This document shows, piece after piece, positions 54,100-62,592 of a DNA stretch of 64,000 nucleotides (position 1 is its first letter; each line of letters starts with the position of its first letter). The position numbers and the translations under genes were made by a program. Below the pieces are notes generated by a model. That model saw nothing but the letters and a program-made list of their open reading frames with translations, had not been told where the DNA came from and ran no database searches. The stretch comes from Salipaludibacillus sp. LMS25 (GTDB taxonomy: Bacteria > Bacillota > Bacilli > Bacillales > Salisediminibacteriaceae): positions 2,078,001-2,142,000 of the forward strand of contig NZ_CP093299.1 of NCBI RefSeq assembly GCF_024362805.1, given 5' to 3'.

Positions 54100-55014
54100 T
54101 TATGATGACGTCCATTCACCGCCGTTCACATGAAGGGTTTGACCGGTCACGAAACGAGAATCATCCGAAGCTAAATAAACGTATGTGGGGGCCAATTCGA
54201 ACGGCTGAGCCATGCGTTCCATCGGGTTAAATGCACCGAAAATAGCGACCTGATCGGAAGAGAAACTAGCAGGAATAAGCGGTGTCCATGTGCGCCCAGG
54301 GGCCACGGCATTAACACGAATCCCCTCATCGACCACATTGTTGGCCAGTGCTCGAGTGAAACCGACGTTGGCAGCTTTAGTAGCCGTATAATCAATCATT
54401 TGTGGTTCGCCAGCATAGGCGACGACAGAAGCGGTGTTAATAATTGAACTGCCAACGGGCATATGGGGTAGGGCAGCCCGAGTCGTGTAAAAGTGTGAGT
54501 AAATATTCACCTTAAATGTGTCATCAAACTGTTCGTCAGTAATATCGAGTAAGCTCGGCTGTTGAAACTGAATTCCTACATGATTAACGAGAATGTGAAG
54601 ATCTCCAAAGGCTTGGACCGTTTCCTCAATGATGCTCGAATTCTGTGCTTTCTCCCGCAGATCTCCTGGCATAAGTAAACATTCGCCACCTATCTCCTCC
54701 ACACGCCTTTTCGTTCGCTCTGCGTCTTCGTGTTCATCTAAATAGGCGATAGCAATATTAGCCCCCTCCTTAGCAAACGCGATCGCAACAGCGGCCCCGA
54801 TTCCGCTGTCGCCACCGGTAATAAGAGCGGTTTTGCCTGTGAGCTTCCCGCTTCCTTTATAATGGGGATTTTCAATGATTGGCGGCGGATCCATTAGCTT
54901 TTCGTAACCAGGCTGTCTCAATTGCCGCTGCTCCGGTACATTAATCGGAATATCTTCGTATCGTGTCACCTTCCCGTAATTTGGATAAAGCGGGTAGTCG
55001 CGCTCCTTTGTCAT
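54100..55014 (-). CDS. Short-chain dehydrogenase/reductase, YhdF/YdaD type
   Basis: 304 aa from the ATG at 55014, placed 7 bases after GGGAGGGAG. A ~45-residue polar extension ([19 protein letters not shown]) precedes the Rossmann domain, as in the general-stress SDRs YhdF and YdaD of Bacillus. Cofactor motif [12 protein letters not shown], the usual NNAG box as NHVG, catalytic Ser in [11 protein letters not shown] and the Tyr/Lys pair in YTATKAA. It should oxidise or reduce a sugar- or polyol-like substrate with NAD(P). Substrate not predictable. Single-gene unit. Confidence 0.88.
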   Translation of the reverse strand: MTKERDYPLYPNYGKVTRYEDIPINVPEQRQLRQPGYEKLMDPPPIIENPHYKGSGKLTGKTALITGGDSGIGAAVAIAFAKEGANIAIAYLDEHEDAERTKRRVEEIGGECLLMPGDLREKAQNSSIIEETVQAFGDLHILVNHVGIQFQQPSLLDITDEQFDDTFKVNIYSHFYTTRAALPHMPVGSSIINTASVVAYAGEPQMIDYTATKAANVGFTRALANNVVDEGIRVNAVAPGRTWTPLIPASFSSDQVAIFGAFNPMERMAQPFELAPTYVYLASDDSRFVTGQTLHVNGGEWTSS

Positions 55015-55156
55015 AATCAAGCTCCCTCCCAGTTAACATTCATTACTCATCACTGTATGTCACTAGAGATATTGTGTGAATGTCCACTACGTGATACATG
55101 CTCATCTTATGAACGTGTGCATAAGCTAACGATAACTGTGAGAGGAGGAATGATGA

Positions 55157-55315
55157 ATGAACGAGCAAGAGTGGCTGTTATTAGTAAACGAATCCGATGA
55201 AACGGTGCAAATGCTCTATAACCACAACCCGTACACATGGTCCATGCCGAAAATCGGCCCACGGCCACCGTTTTACACGAATGTCCGAGTGGAAGAGAAC
55301 TATCCCTTATTCTAA
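55157..55315 (+). CDS. Small hypothetical protein, 52 aa
   Basis: ATG 6 bases after GAGGAGG; product MNEQEWLLLVNESDETVQML with a Pro/Tyr-rich second half (PYTWSMPKIGPRPPFYTNVR). An overlapping frame starting 4 bases earlier gives only 15 codons. Soluble, no family known. It diverges from the oxidoreductase gene. Confidence 0.45.
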   Translation: MNEQEWLLLVNESDETVQMLYNHNPYTWSMPKIGPRPPFYTNVRVEENYPLF

Positions 55316-55344
55316 ATGTCATCTGTCTAGGGGATTATTTCAAA

Positions 55345-55450
55345 AAAAGTGTCAGTGTCGCGAAAAAGGAAAACCTGCGCTACTCAGACAGAAAAAAGGC
55401 ATTGAGTGTCGCGAAAAGAGAGAAACCACGCTGCGTAGAAGAGAAAAGGC
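55345..55450. repeat. Imperfect tandem repeat around GTGTCGCGAAAA
   Basis: Two ~52-bp units each begin with AGTGTCGCGAAAA, continue with a GGAAAACCTGCGCTAC or GAGAAACCACGCTGCG block, and end in an AGAAAA stretch. No convincing gene uses it. Possibly a degenerate palindromic repeat. Confidence 0.5.
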
Positions 55451-55586
55451 CTGTAAGAACTGAGTAATGAATAACATGGAAGAGGTCTAGTTATTAAAAT
55501 AGTGACATTTGTTTAATGCAACACTTATGAGTCCCTTAAAATAGCCTATTTTCTTTGTTCCACCTAAATCAGCACGGGGTGGTACG

Positions 55587-55694
55587 ATAACCATAACCGT
55601 CCGAAAAAATCCAGCTTGAAAATAGAGAGGTGAGATAACTCTATTTTGACGGGAGATAACGGACGCTACTGTCTTGATTGAAGGTTCGTTTTAT
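55587..55694 (+). repeat. Repeat B, copy 6 (lacks the 3' hairpin), followed by repeat A
   Basis: ATAACCGTCCGAAAAAATCC, inner stem region, ACGGGAGATAACGGACGC and then directly TTGATTGAAGGTTCGTTTTAT. The 5' strand of the 3' hairpin is deleted. The last TTTAT (55690-55694) is also the first TTTAT of repeat A copy 4. Confidence 0.82.
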
Positions 55695-55849
55695 CCCACT
55701 CTTAAGGGGCAGTAAAACCCCCATCTCAAAACTTAAGAAGATTGAAAAGTTTAGGTGGGGGATAAACTGCCCCTAAAGGTCCCATAAGTTAAACGAACAA
55801 TCAGTGGGGGATGAAGGGAAACGCCCACTGATTGAAGCTTAGCTTTATA
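55690..55849 (+). repeat. Repeat A, copy 4 (full length), nested in repeat B end
   Basis: Begins in the terminal TTTAT of repeat B copy 6, with all stems of the family (GGGGCAGT/ACTGCCCC, 3' hairpin CAATCAGTGGGGG) and end AGCTTAGCTTTAT. Its right border touches the decayed transporter gene. Confidence 0.92.
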
Positions 55850-55854
55850 AATGC

Positions 55855-56847
55855 CTAGAACAATCCGCTGGTAAGAAGGGGTATTTGCAAGAGCATCGTA
55901 TCCGTCAGAGGCAATAACCTCGTTATAAACGGAATAAGAGGCATACATAGAAAGATAAGCGGTAGACCTAATAGCCAATGAGCATGGTAGAGGTCTTGCC
56001 CCATTTGTTTCTAATTAATCCAGTAGGAATAGCGAGCAACACGAAAGACAGGCTGAAAAACCAAGCGTTACCCCAGCCGTGCTTTCCGCCATCCCTATCA
56101 ACCGCATAAACGGTGAATGGCGCTTCCGCTCGGCGTGCCCGATAAAATAAAAGAATATGGCAAGTAGAATAAACAGTTCGCCTCTAAAGGAAGGAACGAA
56201 AAGTGTTTTAAGTCCTCGGATGCATGAGCCGTCCTTTTTCACCCCTACCATATCATCTGAAGAAGCTTCCCCGTAAGGCAGTTTACGATCTACCGCCTTA
56301 TACAGCAGAAAGAATGAAAGAAGTAATAATCCGCTGCTACAAGGAAAGGAAAAGCCTTATTTAGACTATAAAGCTGTGATAACCTGAATTAAGGCTATAA
56401 TCGTGCCTCTGCCCATGACGTTAATGATACCGTTAGTGGAGGAGCATTTTTCCGGAGGGGTATGGTCAGGCATAAGTGCAATAACGGGGGCCCGATAAAT
56501 CGTCATAGCCAACAAGAAGAGAATATCCCGCCAATAACACCCATAAAATGGTCATGGCGCTGTATGGAATAAGCTCAAAAAACAAGGATGCCAATGGCAT
56601 ACCGCGCTGAGGAACGGAAGCCTGTTCCCCAGCGGTGTTTTGACGCGATCAGACCACGACCCATGATTGGAATCAGCAGGCCGACAAAATCATTATCAAG
56701 CCTCATAATCCCGTCACGAATCGCTCAACTTTCAATAAAATCCCCGAGATAGGGGCATATAGGCATTATAAAATGTCCAGATAAGTGTTAAAGCAAAAAA
56801 ACACAGCTGATGACAGCGATCTTACCTGAGGATATACGATTTGTCAC
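55855..56847 (-). pseudogene. SLC45/GPH-like sugar transporter, decayed
   Basis: A GTG start after GGAGG opens VTNRISSGKIAVISCVFLL. After a frameshift, pieces of a 12-segment MFS carrier can be read: NDFVGLLIPIMGRGSDR with a frame change, PYSAMTILWV, APVIALMPDHTPPEK, TNGIINVMG, LYSLNKAFPFLVAA, LYKAVDRKLPYGEASSDDMV and ELFILLAIFFYFIGHAE. The motif APVIALMPDHTPPE..TNG is typical of the SLC45/GPH-type sugar/H+ carriers. Many frameshifts and stops make it non-functional. It starts 17 bases after the glycerophosphodiesterase gene, suggesting a former operon. Its 3' end is cut by repeat A copy 4. Confidence 0.75.
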
Positions 56848-56863
56848 ATTCAACCTCCACCCA

Positions 56864-57610
56864 TCATGATGTTTTCATTATTTCCTGCCGTACTTGCAGG
56901 GCTTGTTCAGGCCAATCAGTGATGATAGCAGCACACTTAGCCTGAAAAAGAGCTTTCATATGTGAGGGCTCATTGACTGTGAAGGGTCTGACAGGTGTTC
57001 CCGCTTCGGTTGCTGCCGTAAGAAGTTTCGGGACTGCTACCGGTAGCGAGCAGTGTAGCGACTGAGCCCCAACTGTTCTCGCATAATGCCATGGTTCATA
57101 TAGGCCTTCCATAAATAAAATCGCCGTTTCAATGGTCGGATGTAACTGTCTTACCGTCACGAGGCTATAGTGATTAAATGATGATAAAATGACACGGTCT
57201 ATCATATCGTATTGCTCTACGCGTTGAATAACAGCCTGCTCTATCCCCGGGTAGTCGACGATTCCCGTTTTCAATTCGATATTTAATTGTAACGGGCGAT
57301 CCCTCATCCATGTGAGCAACGCCTCTAACGATGGTATTTTTGCGTGAGAAAAATCGTCATGAAACCAGCTGCCGGCATCGAGTGTCTGCAACTCTTCATA
57401 AGTTAGATTTTTAACCCAGCCTTCTCCATCGGTCGTTCGATTAACGGTTTCATCATGGATCAGGACAGGGACACCGTCTTTCGACAATTGCACATCCACT
57501 TCCAATCCATCAGCGCCCGCTTCAGCCGCGGCCATATAAGCATCCATCGTATTCTCCGGGTAAGACCCAGATGCTCCTCTATGAGCAAAAACGCACGTGT
57601 GTTGTGTCAT
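56864..57610 (-). CDS. Glycerophosphodiester phosphodiesterase
   Basis: 248 aa TIM-barrel enzyme hydrolysing glycerophosphodiesters to glycerol 3-phosphate and an alcohol. Active-site motifs: FAHRGASGSYPENT at residues 8-21, EVDVQLSKDGVPVLIHDETV with the metal ligands, LNIELKTG in the middle, and ITDWP near the C-terminus. GAAGGAG precedes the ATG. No signal peptide, so cytoplasmic and UgpQ-like. The adjacent transporter is dead, so its substrate must come by another route. Confidence 0.9.
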   Translation of the reverse strand: MTQHTCVFAHRGASGSYPENTMDAYMAAAEAGADGLEVDVQLSKDGVPVLIHDETVNRTTDGEGWVKNLTYEELQTLDAGSWFHDDFSHAKIPSLEALLTWMRDRPLQLNIELKTGIVDYPGIEQAVIQRVEQYDMIDRVILSSFNHYSLVTVRQLHPTIETAILFMEGLYEPWHYARTVGAQSLHCSLPVAVPKLLTAATEAGTPVRPFTVNEPSHMKALFQAKCAAIITDWPEQALQVRQEIMKTS

Positions 57611-58062
57611 AACGTGACCAACTCCTTCAATAAATATCTATTCTGAAAGAAGCATTCTTTTACTAACGAAAAAACTCCTTTCTCATAACGGAATCTTTAC
57701 ATAAACGATACAAACTTAACGAAATAGAAAAATGGCTGTAGAAAAGCGGATATAAACAAAGAGGTGTCTATCCTCACTAAAAAAACAACGCCAATAACAT
57801 AAAAAAAACAATAAGTAATAGGAGATTTTAAAATGAAAGTACCTCTAGGAAATCACCAATAAGTGCTCTTCTCTTGCCTGCATCCATTTCTTCAACAATC
57901 TAGAACATTCGTTTAGTAAGAACCTTGCTATAAATAGCTATATTAATGAAACAAAAGCGGCAATTGAAAGCTCTTCACCATCGATCGTTGAAAGATGAGT
58001 GAACAAGTGAGAAGATAATTTCGTGTCCTTATTACATGAACGGTAGACGAGGGGGAGGGTAA
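57611..58062. other. Intergenic, nothing identified
   Basis: No supported gene; contains the upstream regions of the genes on both sides. Confidence 0.4.
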
Positions 58063-58586
58063 GTGAAACTTATAAAAGGTTCTTTCTTGTTTGCAGCAAG
58101 TATCTTCATTATAGTGCTTGCATTATTAGTTATAACCACAAGGTCATCGCAAACTGAAAAAAGTGAGGACGTCCAGTGCCACATCATCTCCAGTGATCAC
58201 CATATATTGTCGCTGAAATTGCTAATGATAGTGAGTGGATATTAGAAACGAATCATCTCTTTAGTTGATGAGCTGACAAGTGACAGCGATACATTGTAAG
58301 AAGACACTACCTCATATGACGAGAAGGTTAATCGCTCGGAAACGGATCAGCATGCAGAGATAAGCAAGTTCAAGGCATCAGCCTTCATGAAGGGGAGAAA
58401 GATTTCACGCAAATACTGCCATATGAAAAACTGACAATTGGATTTTACTATGAGGTTGAGGACTGTGAGAGTGAATCGTTGCTTGTTGCTTTTCGCAGTG
58501 ATACTGTTCGTAATGACGCTGGCGGTGTGAGAAGGCACTACACCACCTTAACGGATACGATTGATCTTTATGATGACATAGATTAA
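58063..58586 (+). pseudogene. Secreted-protein gene with frameshifts
   Basis: GTG start after GAGGGGGAGG gives MKLIKGSFLFAASIFIIVLA, a signal or anchor segment, then acidic sequence. After a frame change IVAEIANDSEWILETN is readable, and after more stops EGEKDFTQILPYEKLTIGFY and LTDTIDLYDDID-stop. The parts look like one ~165-aa exported protein now broken. Repeat B copy 7 begins exactly at its stop codon. Confidence 0.55.
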
Positions 58587-58717
58587 ATTTACCACAGATA
58601 ACCGTCCGTAAACCTTCCGCGTGAAAATGGAGTGGAGAGCTAAATCTATTTTGACGTGAGCTAACGGAAGCTAAAGGCGTGATTCACTCAACTCCCACTG
58701 ATTGAAAGTTCGTTTTA
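58587..58717 (+). repeat. Repeat B, copy 7 (partial 3' hairpin), followed by repeat A
   Basis: TTTACCACAGATAACCGTCC start, stems partly worn (TTCCGCGTG with GACGTGAG), then CAACTCCCACTGATTGAAAG and TTCGTTTTAT. The 5' arm of the 3' hairpin is missing. The end TTTAT (58713-58717) is shared with repeat A copy 5. Confidence 0.82.
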
Positions 58718-58769
58718 TCCCACTCTTAAGGGGCAGTAAAACCCCCACTTATTGAAGCTTAGCTTTATA
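58713..58769 (+). repeat. Repeat A, copy 5 (short, internally deleted)
   Basis: TTTATCCCACTCTTAAGGGG, CAGTAAAACCCCCAC then TTATTGAAGCTTAGCTTTAT. Same internal deletion as copy 1, and again nested in the end of a repeat B. Confidence 0.88.
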
Positions 58770-58840
58770 TAGATCGTCCTAGCTACTATTTTTAACTAAA
58801 ATAACCATATTAAAAAACTGTTAACCATTGGGGTGATACG

Positions 58841-59041
58841 ATGTCTATAAGAGAGAAGCGTTGGAGACGTTTTTATACTGTGTTATTTATTTTCTTATAC
58901 GGATGTGTCATTCCGATCAACTTGCTTGTTTTTTTTAGTATGACTGGGGAGCGGTTCCCATTTATTCCGATATTAGTTGGTATCATTCTTCCTTTTACAA
59001 AAAAGCGTCACCTCGAACAAGTAAGACAGGAATCTTCTTAG
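58841..59041 (+). CDS. Small membrane protein, 66 aa
   Basis: Basic start MSIREKRWRRFYTV, then two membrane segments (LFIFLYGCVIPINLLVFF, FIPILVGIILPF) and a charged tail. TTGGGGTG lies before the ATG. No family recognised. A short hairpin (AGGAATCTTC...GAAGGTTC with T run) follows as terminator. Confidence 0.55.
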   Translation: MSIREKRWRRFYTVLFIFLYGCVIPINLLVFFSMTGERFPFIPILVGIILPFTKKRHLEQVRQESS

Positions 59042-59222
59042 AACTAAGGAAGGTTCTTTTTTATTTTCAACGTGTCGATACAGTGAGAATGTCGCTTTTT
59101 TTATTATCATGTCTGTCACCGGGAATGTTATACCAACTAAACGTTTCTTGGATAGATCTAACACGTATATCCAGGTGTCATTTACTCAGCCTAAAAGAGA
59201 TGATCATCGGGAGGTGAGTTAT

Positions 59223-59438
59223 GTGCAGAGTACGCAATTTGGTGTGCATGAAGTTGTGGATTTGCGTGAAGTTGTTAATTTCAAGGCTGCTTGTTTAACA
59301 GAGGCTAAGGAACGAGCCACTCGTGTGAAAAACCCAGAGCTGAAGGCACTCGTTGAACAAAGTATTCAGCAAGGGACGATGTCATTAAAGAAAATGAACG
59401 CGATATTAACCCAGTCTGCCGGACAAATTGAACAGTAA
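59223..59438 (+). CDS. Coat-associated small protein, paralogue of 59743-59940
   Basis: 71 aa from a GTG 8 bases after GGGAGG; upstream in-frame codons lack a site. It contains GVHEVVDLREVVNFKAACLT and ends NAILTQSAGQIEQ. The same pattern (GVHE..EL.E...FK...LTKA) occurs in the gene at 59743. All-helical and soluble. It forms a pair with the CotF-like gene 14 bases downstream. A spore-coat role is inferred from that partner. Confidence 0.7.
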   Translation: MQSTQFGVHEVVDLREVVNFKAACLTEAKERATRVKNPELKALVEQSIQQGTMSLKKMNAILTQSAGQIEQ

Positions 59439-59452
59439 GGGAGCGAAGGAAA

Positions 59453-59725
59453 ATGACTGACATTCAGCTTAATGTCAACGATCATGCCGTTGCCACAAGT
59501 ATGTTGTTTGAATCGAAAGCAGCAATAAAGGATATGGCCACAGCTTTGTCAGAAACAGCTTCGGCTGAAGTACATGCCTTGTTGACAAGTGAAATACGTA
59601 CCGCCATTAAGCAACATGAGGCTATTTATCACTTTTTAGAAAATAACGGTATATACGATGCCTATAACGTGCCTCAACAACTGCAAAAAGACATTCAATA
59701 CGTCAACCGGGCACTGAATCATTAA
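59453..59725 (+). CDS. CotF-family spore coat protein
   Basis: 90 aa helical protein with the CotF-type features VATSMLFESKAAIKDMATAL, SETAS, and the C-terminal YHFLENNGIYDAYN. CotF family proteins are made in the mother cell and built into the spore coat. GGGAGCGAAGG precedes the ATG. It is the second gene of a tandem two-gene unit repeated at 59743-60242. Confidence 0.8.
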   Translation: MTDIQLNVNDHAVATSMLFESKAAIKDMATALSETASAEVHALLTSEIRTAIKQHEAIYHFLENNGIYDAYNVPQQLQKDIQYVNRALNH

Positions 59726-59742
59726 TGTAAAGGAGTGACATC

Positions 59743-59940
59743 ATGCCACAAAATATAGGTGTACACGAATCACTTGAATTACATGAATTAATGACGTTTA
59801 AAAGCTTATGTTTGACGAAAGCCACTGTGATGCAAGGGCTTGTATCAGATAACGAACTAAAAACCATCATGCAGGAAGATGTGACCGCATCCAAACGACA
59901 TTTGGCTGATTTAGAAAAGTATTTTAGGGAGGGCTCGTAG
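59743..59940 (+). CDS. Coat-associated small protein, second of the pair
   Basis: 65 aa: GVHESLELHELMTFKSLCLT with VSDNELKTIMQEDVTASKRH. Clear paralogue of 59223-59438. AAGGAGTG precedes the ATG. Its TAG stop shares a base with the GTG start of the next CotF-like gene, so the two are translationally coupled. Confidence 0.75.
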   Translation: MPQNIGVHESLELHELMTFKSLCLTKATVMQGLVSDNELKTIMQEDVTASKRHLADLEKYFREGS

Positions 59941-60242
59941 TGAATCAAATATTAGAAAAAATAACAGGCATGACTGGGTTGACAGACCAAGTAATAGCCA
60001 CTGATTTACTCGTGTCTGCTAAAAGTGGAATCAAAAATTATGCGCTGGCGATTACTGAGACAGCGTCTCCCCAAATAAGACAGACCCTTATTCAACAGCT
60101 AGAAGATGAAATAGTCCTTCATCAACGTATTTCTAACTATATGATTGACCACGGCTACTATCATCCGCACAATACAGCTGAACAGCAAGCCGTTGATTTA
60201 AAAACAGCTGAAGCCGCATTAAACTTGGCAAAGGATCATTAA
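59940..60242 (+). CDS. CotF-family spore coat protein, second copy
   Basis: 100 aa from a GTG in TAGTG overlap with the previous stop; TTAGGGAGGG lies upstream. It shows the CotF pattern IATDLLVSAKSGIKNYALAI, TETAS, and ISNYMIDHGYYHPHN. Paralogue of 59453-59725. The gene order small helical protein plus CotF, twice in a row, points to tandem duplication of a two-gene unit. Confidence 0.8.
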   Translation: MNQILEKITGMTGLTDQVIATDLLVSAKSGIKNYALAITETASPQIRQTLIQQLEDEIVLHQRISNYMIDHGYYHPHNTAEQQAVDLKTAEAALNLAKDH

Positions 60243-60272
60243 TGTGACAATATGTTTTAGTTTGTTCAAACC

Positions 60273-60310
60273 AACCCTTTCGTTAACATTTTCTAACGTA
60301 AGGGTTTTAT
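60273..60310 (+). terminator. Terminator of the coat gene cluster
   Basis: AACCCTT..CGTTA pairs with TAACG..AAGGGTT around ACATTTTC, followed by TTATT. It closes the four coat-type genes. A second hairpin, GTCATGTAGC...GCTTACATGAC, follows at 60315-60342. Confidence 0.8.
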
Positions 60311-60451
60311 TACGTCATGTAGCTTCATTGAGCTTACATGACGTGTTTAACGAATCTTGAACTCCCTTTTATACCAGATATTTGCCGTTATGAAATAAGT
60401 GTTTCAATGGACACTAAGAGTACGAAAAGAGAGGAAAAAAGGGGAGTAGTA

Positions 60452-60895
60452 ATGGGGATGAATGTGATTTTTACGTTAGGAGAAAAGCGAAAGGAAAAGC
60501 AATGGAAATATCAACGAAGCATGCTCCGGACGTTATCTATAAACGATATGAAAAAAGATGTCCAACGCCGGTTTTTCGCACATGAAATGGAGGAAACCGT
60601 TTCGCAATTGTATTTACAGGACTTTTGCTTGGATGTGGGCATTGATGCTTTCTTATTAGGAGCTGAGTTTGCCCGTTTTGGTTACTACGGTGAACCAGAA
60701 TTTGTGGTCATGAGGCGATGTGCAGGGGAGATAAACATGCAAATCGACCAAACAGTGGCCCAGTTTGTGGCATGGCTTAAATTAGATGAGGCACAAGCAG
60801 AAGTCTATAAAGAAGTAGCCACAGGATATATATATGAGTGGTGGCGCCAAGGATTTGATGAAGGGAGAAAACGGCATCAACTTAAATTACATTAA
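60452..60895 (+). CDS. ybaK: YbaK-like (DUF2521) protein
   Basis: 147 aa from the ATG at 60452 (AAAGGGGAG before it; an ATG two codons later is equally possible). Soluble helical protein with RFFAHEMEETVSQLYLQDFC, GAEFARFGYYGEPEFVV and a C-terminal YIYEWWRQGFDEGRKRH. The DUF2521 content and the place directly before cwlD match B. subtilis ybaK. Molecular function unknown. Confidence 0.8.
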   Translation: MGMNVIFTLGEKRKEKQWKYQRSMLRTLSINDMKKDVQRRFFAHEMEETVSQLYLQDFCLDVGIDAFLLGAEFARFGYYGEPEFVVMRRCAGEINMQIDQTVAQFVAWLKLDEAQAEVYKEVATGYIYEWWRQGFDEGRKRHQLKLH

Positions 60896-60966
60896 TTGTT
60901 GACCTAAAAGACACATATTTTTGTCCTTGTCCCATATATATAGTACAGGCAGGGAGGGGACAATGG

Positions 60967-61680
60967 ATGAAAAAATGGTGGGGACTCTTAACGTTAACAC
61001 TAGTGGTTGCTGCAGTACTGGCAGTAACACCTTTATTAATCACGACGGAAGATTCATCGGGCTATGGATTGCCCCTCTCCGGGCAATTAATTATTTTAGA
61101 TCCAGGACATGGCGGAATTGATGGTGGAGCAAAAGCGAAATCTGGTCTTTTAGAAAAAGATGTGAGCTTATCCATCAGCTTGTATTTGCGTGACTATTTG
61201 CAGGAAGCCGGTGCCCTCGTCCTCATGACGCGTGAAGAGGATAAAGATTTGGCATCACCTGATACGAAGCGTGTTCGTTCTCGGAAGGTAGAAGATTTAA
61301 AAGAGCGCGTGCGTTTTATAAACCAATCAGATGCTGATTTATTCATTAGCCTACATTTAAATGCCATTGGGGAATCCCGCTGGTCGGGGGCGCAGACGTT
61401 TTATAACCGTGCTATAGAAGGAAACGAAGCGTTAGCTAAACATGTTCAACTTGAACTAATTCGGAATTTAGAAAATACGACACGTCTACCTAAGCCAATT
61501 CACAATGTGTATCTTGTTCAACAAGCAGCCATTCCAGGAGCTCTAGTCGAAGTAGGGTTTTTATCTAACCCAGATGAAGCAGAACTTCTCGGTACTGAGG
61601 AGTATCAAAAAAAAGTGGCCGCTTCTATTTATCATGGGATTTTACGATATACAAACAATGAACCTTTTCCGGAACCTTAA
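60967..61680 (+). CDS. cwlD: Germination-specific N-acetylmuramoyl-L-alanine amidase
   Basis: 237 aa. An N-terminal membrane anchor/signal (KKWWGLLTLTLVVAAVLAV) precedes an Amidase_3 domain with zinc ligands in ILDPGHGGIDGGA and LFISLHLNAI, and the catalytic Glu in LVEVGFLSNPDEA. CwlD trims peptides from muramic acid so that muramic lactam can form in the spore cortex, which is later cut by germination lysins. GGGAGGGG precedes the start; an ATG 5 bases earlier is in another frame. Neighbours ybaK and salA are as in B. subtilis. Confidence 0.93.
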   Translation: MKKWWGLLTLTLVVAAVLAVTPLLITTEDSSGYGLPLSGQLIILDPGHGGIDGGAKAKSGLLEKDVSLSISLYLRDYLQEAGALVLMTREEDKDLASPDTKRVRSRKVEDLKERVRFINQSDADLFISLHLNAIGESRWSGAQTFYNRAIEGNEALAKHVQLELIRNLENTTRLPKPIHNVYLVQQAAIPGALVEVGFLSNPDEAELLGTEEYQKKVAASIYHGILRYTNNEPFPEP

Positions 61681-61682
61681 TT

Positions 61683-61706
61683 CAGGCCTTCGAGGCCTGG
61701 ATTTTC
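61683..61706 (+). terminator. Terminator after cwlD
   Basis: CAGGCC and GGCCTG pair around TTCGA, followed by GATTTTCT, directly at the cwlD stop. Confidence 0.75.
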
Positions 61707-62060
61707 TATGCTACATCAGAGAAGCTGCCGCTGTAATTGACGCCCATTCTTCTCAGAAAGTGATATTTTTAAGCTAATAAATCCGAGCCAATTGGATTAT
61801 GCAAGTTACATCTGTAATAGACGACTCATAAAGGGGTCTTCGTACAAACGAACACGTTTCTAAGTTTGCCTTCAGTTACATGATGCGCTAAACCCTATTG
61901 CTTCATTGGATCTTCAAAGATCGCTGATTCTCTAGGGGGGACCGTTTTTCACTGCACCCCGTTTTAAAACCGACCATGTGATAGAGGTTAGGTATCATTT
62001 GTTTGGTCATGCTGTAAATTCAATTGTGACAGTCATTTACCTAATGAAAATTGAAATTTT
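61707..62060. other. Intergenic, nothing identified
   Basis: No gene with a binding site between the cwlD terminator and repeat A copy 6. Confidence 0.4.
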
Positions 62061-62061
62061 T

Positions 62062-62216
62062 CTCCCGCTCTTAAGGGGCAGTAAAACCCCCACCTCAAAA
62101 CTTAAGAAGGTCGAAACGTTTAGGTGGGGGATAACCTGCCCTAAAGGTCCCATAAGTTAAACGAACAATCAGTGGGGGATGAAGGAAAACGCCCACTGAT
62201 TGAAGCTTAGCTTTAT
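62062..62216 (+). repeat. Repeat A, copy 6 (full length)
   Basis: The left border is mutated (TTTTTCTCCCGCTCTTAAGG); the stems GGGGCAGT/CTGCCC and CCCACCT/AGGTGGG and the 3' hairpin are present, with end AGCTTAGCTTTAT. Between cwlD and salA, followed 20 bases later by a repeat B. Confidence 0.9.
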
Positions 62217-62236
62217 ATAGTCACATTGCGATGAAT

Positions 62237-62355
62237 TTTAACAGATAACCGTTCGAAAAACTCCCGCCTTAAAATAAAGAGCAAGAATAGCCAGGTTCAC
62301 GCCACTACCAATAGTGGGAGAAAAACGAAAACTCCCACTGATTGAAGGGCGTTTA
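62237..62355 (+). repeat. Repeat B, copy 8 (internal deletion)
   Basis: TTTTAACAGATAACCGTTCG, AAAACTCCCGCCTTAAAATA, then loss of the descending stem arms, then a worn 3' hairpin (CAATAGTGGGAG with CTCCCACTGATTG) and end GGGCGTTTAT. Confidence 0.82.
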
Positions 62356-62592
62356 TTAACGAAATCATTTTTTAAAAAGGCATGAATCGATGTGGGGATG
62401 TATATGCTGTGGTAGATGTATACGGTTATTAAATCTCGTGTATCTCTGTGCGAAAAACGCATGCAAAGTCATTTTTGAAAGGTGAAGTTAGACGGCGTAA
62501 GTGTGCCGTGTATCACCATAGATGGTGCCTATGTATGTTATAATAACGTCGTAGTGGGAATCGTATACATATTGATAAAGGATGGTGTCTTC

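Noticed and set aside
54171..54395. A 74-codon minus-strand frame inside the oxidoreductase gene
   Set aside because: Shadow frame of a gene with clear catalytic motifs.
55197..55467. Two overlapping Lys/Arg/Cys-rich plus-strand frames
   Set aside because: They are produced by the GTGTCGCGAAAA tandem repeat and lack proper starts.
61978..62160. A 60-codon plus-strand frame between cwlD and salA
   Set aside because: It runs into repeat A copy 6 and has no binding site.
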